DNA of 64,000 bases from Tremella fuciformis (lineage: Eukaryota; Basidiomycota; Tremellomycetes; Tremellales; Tremellaceae). The translations under genes and the position numbers were made by a program. Of the stretch, positions 63,459-64,000 are shown in pieces. The DNA lies in the NCBI GenBank assembly GCA_032768795.1, contig CP136491.1, forward strand, positions 744,001 to 808,000. Reading direction: 5' to 3'. Numbering within the stretch: position 1 is the stretch's first letter; each line of letters starts with the position of its first letter. The notes below the pieces were generated by a model that was not told where the DNA came from, made no database searches, and saw nothing but the letters and a program-made list of their open reading frames with translations.

Positions 63459-64000
63459 TTACACAGCTGTAGATGGGCCCGGTGTGCATGCCTGGTGTGG
63501 TTCTTGAGGCTGCCGGTTGCCTGTAGCCTGCGCAGCAGCCCTTCTCCTTCGCCTGGCCTCTGTCTCCCTTGCCTGCCGGTCCGCCAGCTCTGCAGCATGA
63601 CTCTCTCGATGCTCCAGGTCATACAGCTGTCCCTGGGGGTGGGTGACCTTCCTCTTCCTCCCCCTAGCCACCTTGTCCAGCCTCTGGGCCTCTCTGACGG
63701 CCTCAAGCTCCCGTCGCGTGAGGTCGTTGTCTGCGATCACCAGCTCAAGCCCCTTGAGCGCCTTCTCTGCGACCGCTTTGGGATCGAGCTCGCTGCGACG
63801 GAGCTGCCGCGTGTAGGACCGAAGCGTGCGGATCGTTTGCGGTGTCTGCAGCTGGTTTTGGGCTGGTTGCGGCGGCGGGGTGACGGGTCGCTCGGGCTCG
63901 GCGCCTATGAGGATTGTCGCATCGAGCGGCCAGAGACCAGCCTTTCTCCAGGCGCTGCGGATCTGCCTGGATGTTGCCGCCTCCTTCCGAGCCTCATGGA
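63459..64000 (-). CDS. Pogo-like transposase, C-terminal part (continues past the window)
   Basis: The minus-strand frame is open from the right edge to a stop at 63459. The first residues, EARKEAATSRQIRSAWRKAG followed by LWPLDATILIGAEPE, match the region after the third catalytic Asp in pogo-type transposases; compare ALTERNIKSGWRNTGLEPFNP in the element at 31051. After it come a Pro/Gln linker, LRRSELDPKAVAEKALKGLE, and a long basic coiled tail (RLDKVARGRKRKV, ETEARRRRRAA). The catalytic core and both TIRs cannot be seen here, so integrity is unknown. The sequence differs enough from the intact copy to be a separate family. Confidence 0.7.
   Translation of the reverse strand, partial: HEARKEAATSRQIRSAWRKAGLWPLDATILIGAEPERPVTPPPQPAQNQLQTPQTIRTLRSYTRQLRRSELDPKAVAEKALKGLELVIADNDLTRRELEAVREAQRLDKVARGRKRKVTHPQGQLYDLEHRESHAAELADRQARETEARRRRRAAAQATGNRQPQEPHQACTPGPSTAV

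Overview
The window comes from a filamentous or yeast-like fungus, most likely a basidiomycete and possibly a tremellomycete. Seven housekeeping genes are split by many 38-90 nt GT-AG introns with CTGAC/CTAAC-like branch sites just before the acceptor. They sit between Copia, Helitron and pogo transposons. I worked out exons by hand: every multi-exon model given here sums to a multiple of three and joins conserved protein motifs in frame.

Layout. (1) 1-2780: 3' part of a Helitron with a PIF1-like helicase; its hairpin plus CTAG terminus lies 24 bp before the TATA box of the next gene. (2) 2781-23258: six plus-strand members (L1-L6) of a family of small Zn(II)2Cys6-type proteins, at least two of them decaying. 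They are interrupted by an 11.6 kb minus-strand Copia element (8277-19837). That element contains an intact 5,045 bp plus-strand Copia element (13507-18551) and a 742 bp insertion; each insertion is flanked by 5 bp duplications. (3) 23541-50605: conserved block with PRP28, RPE1, TRK1, an intact pogo transposon (31051-32915), a type II membrane glycosyltransferase, 3-methylcrotonyl-CoA carboxylase alpha, mitochondrial uS15, dihydroorotase, an FAD oxidoreductase, a mitochondrial dicarboxylate carrier and CDC4. (4) 50849-62425: six minus-strand members (R1-R6) of the same broad Cys6 family. (5) 63013-64000: an orphan ORF and the 3' end of a second pogo-like transposase.

The most notable signal is the pair of Cys6 arrays. 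The left array is entirely plus strand and the right array entirely minus strand, so both point inward at the conserved block. The proteins are short (about 230-460 aa), carry the zinc cluster in the middle or at the extreme C-terminus rather than the N-terminus, and show no fungal transcription-factor middle domain that I can recognise. At least one (L2) has two clusters in tandem. R1-R6 share a helical-looking segment just before the cluster. Their role is unknown; short DNA-binding regulators are the simplest guess.

The conserved genes are unrelated metabolic and cell-biology genes, arranged in compact divergent (PRP28/RPE1, uS15m/URA4) and convergent (RPE1/TRK1, MCC/uS15m, URA4/oxidoreductase) pairs. 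No tRNA, rRNA, CRISPR or operon structure was seen.
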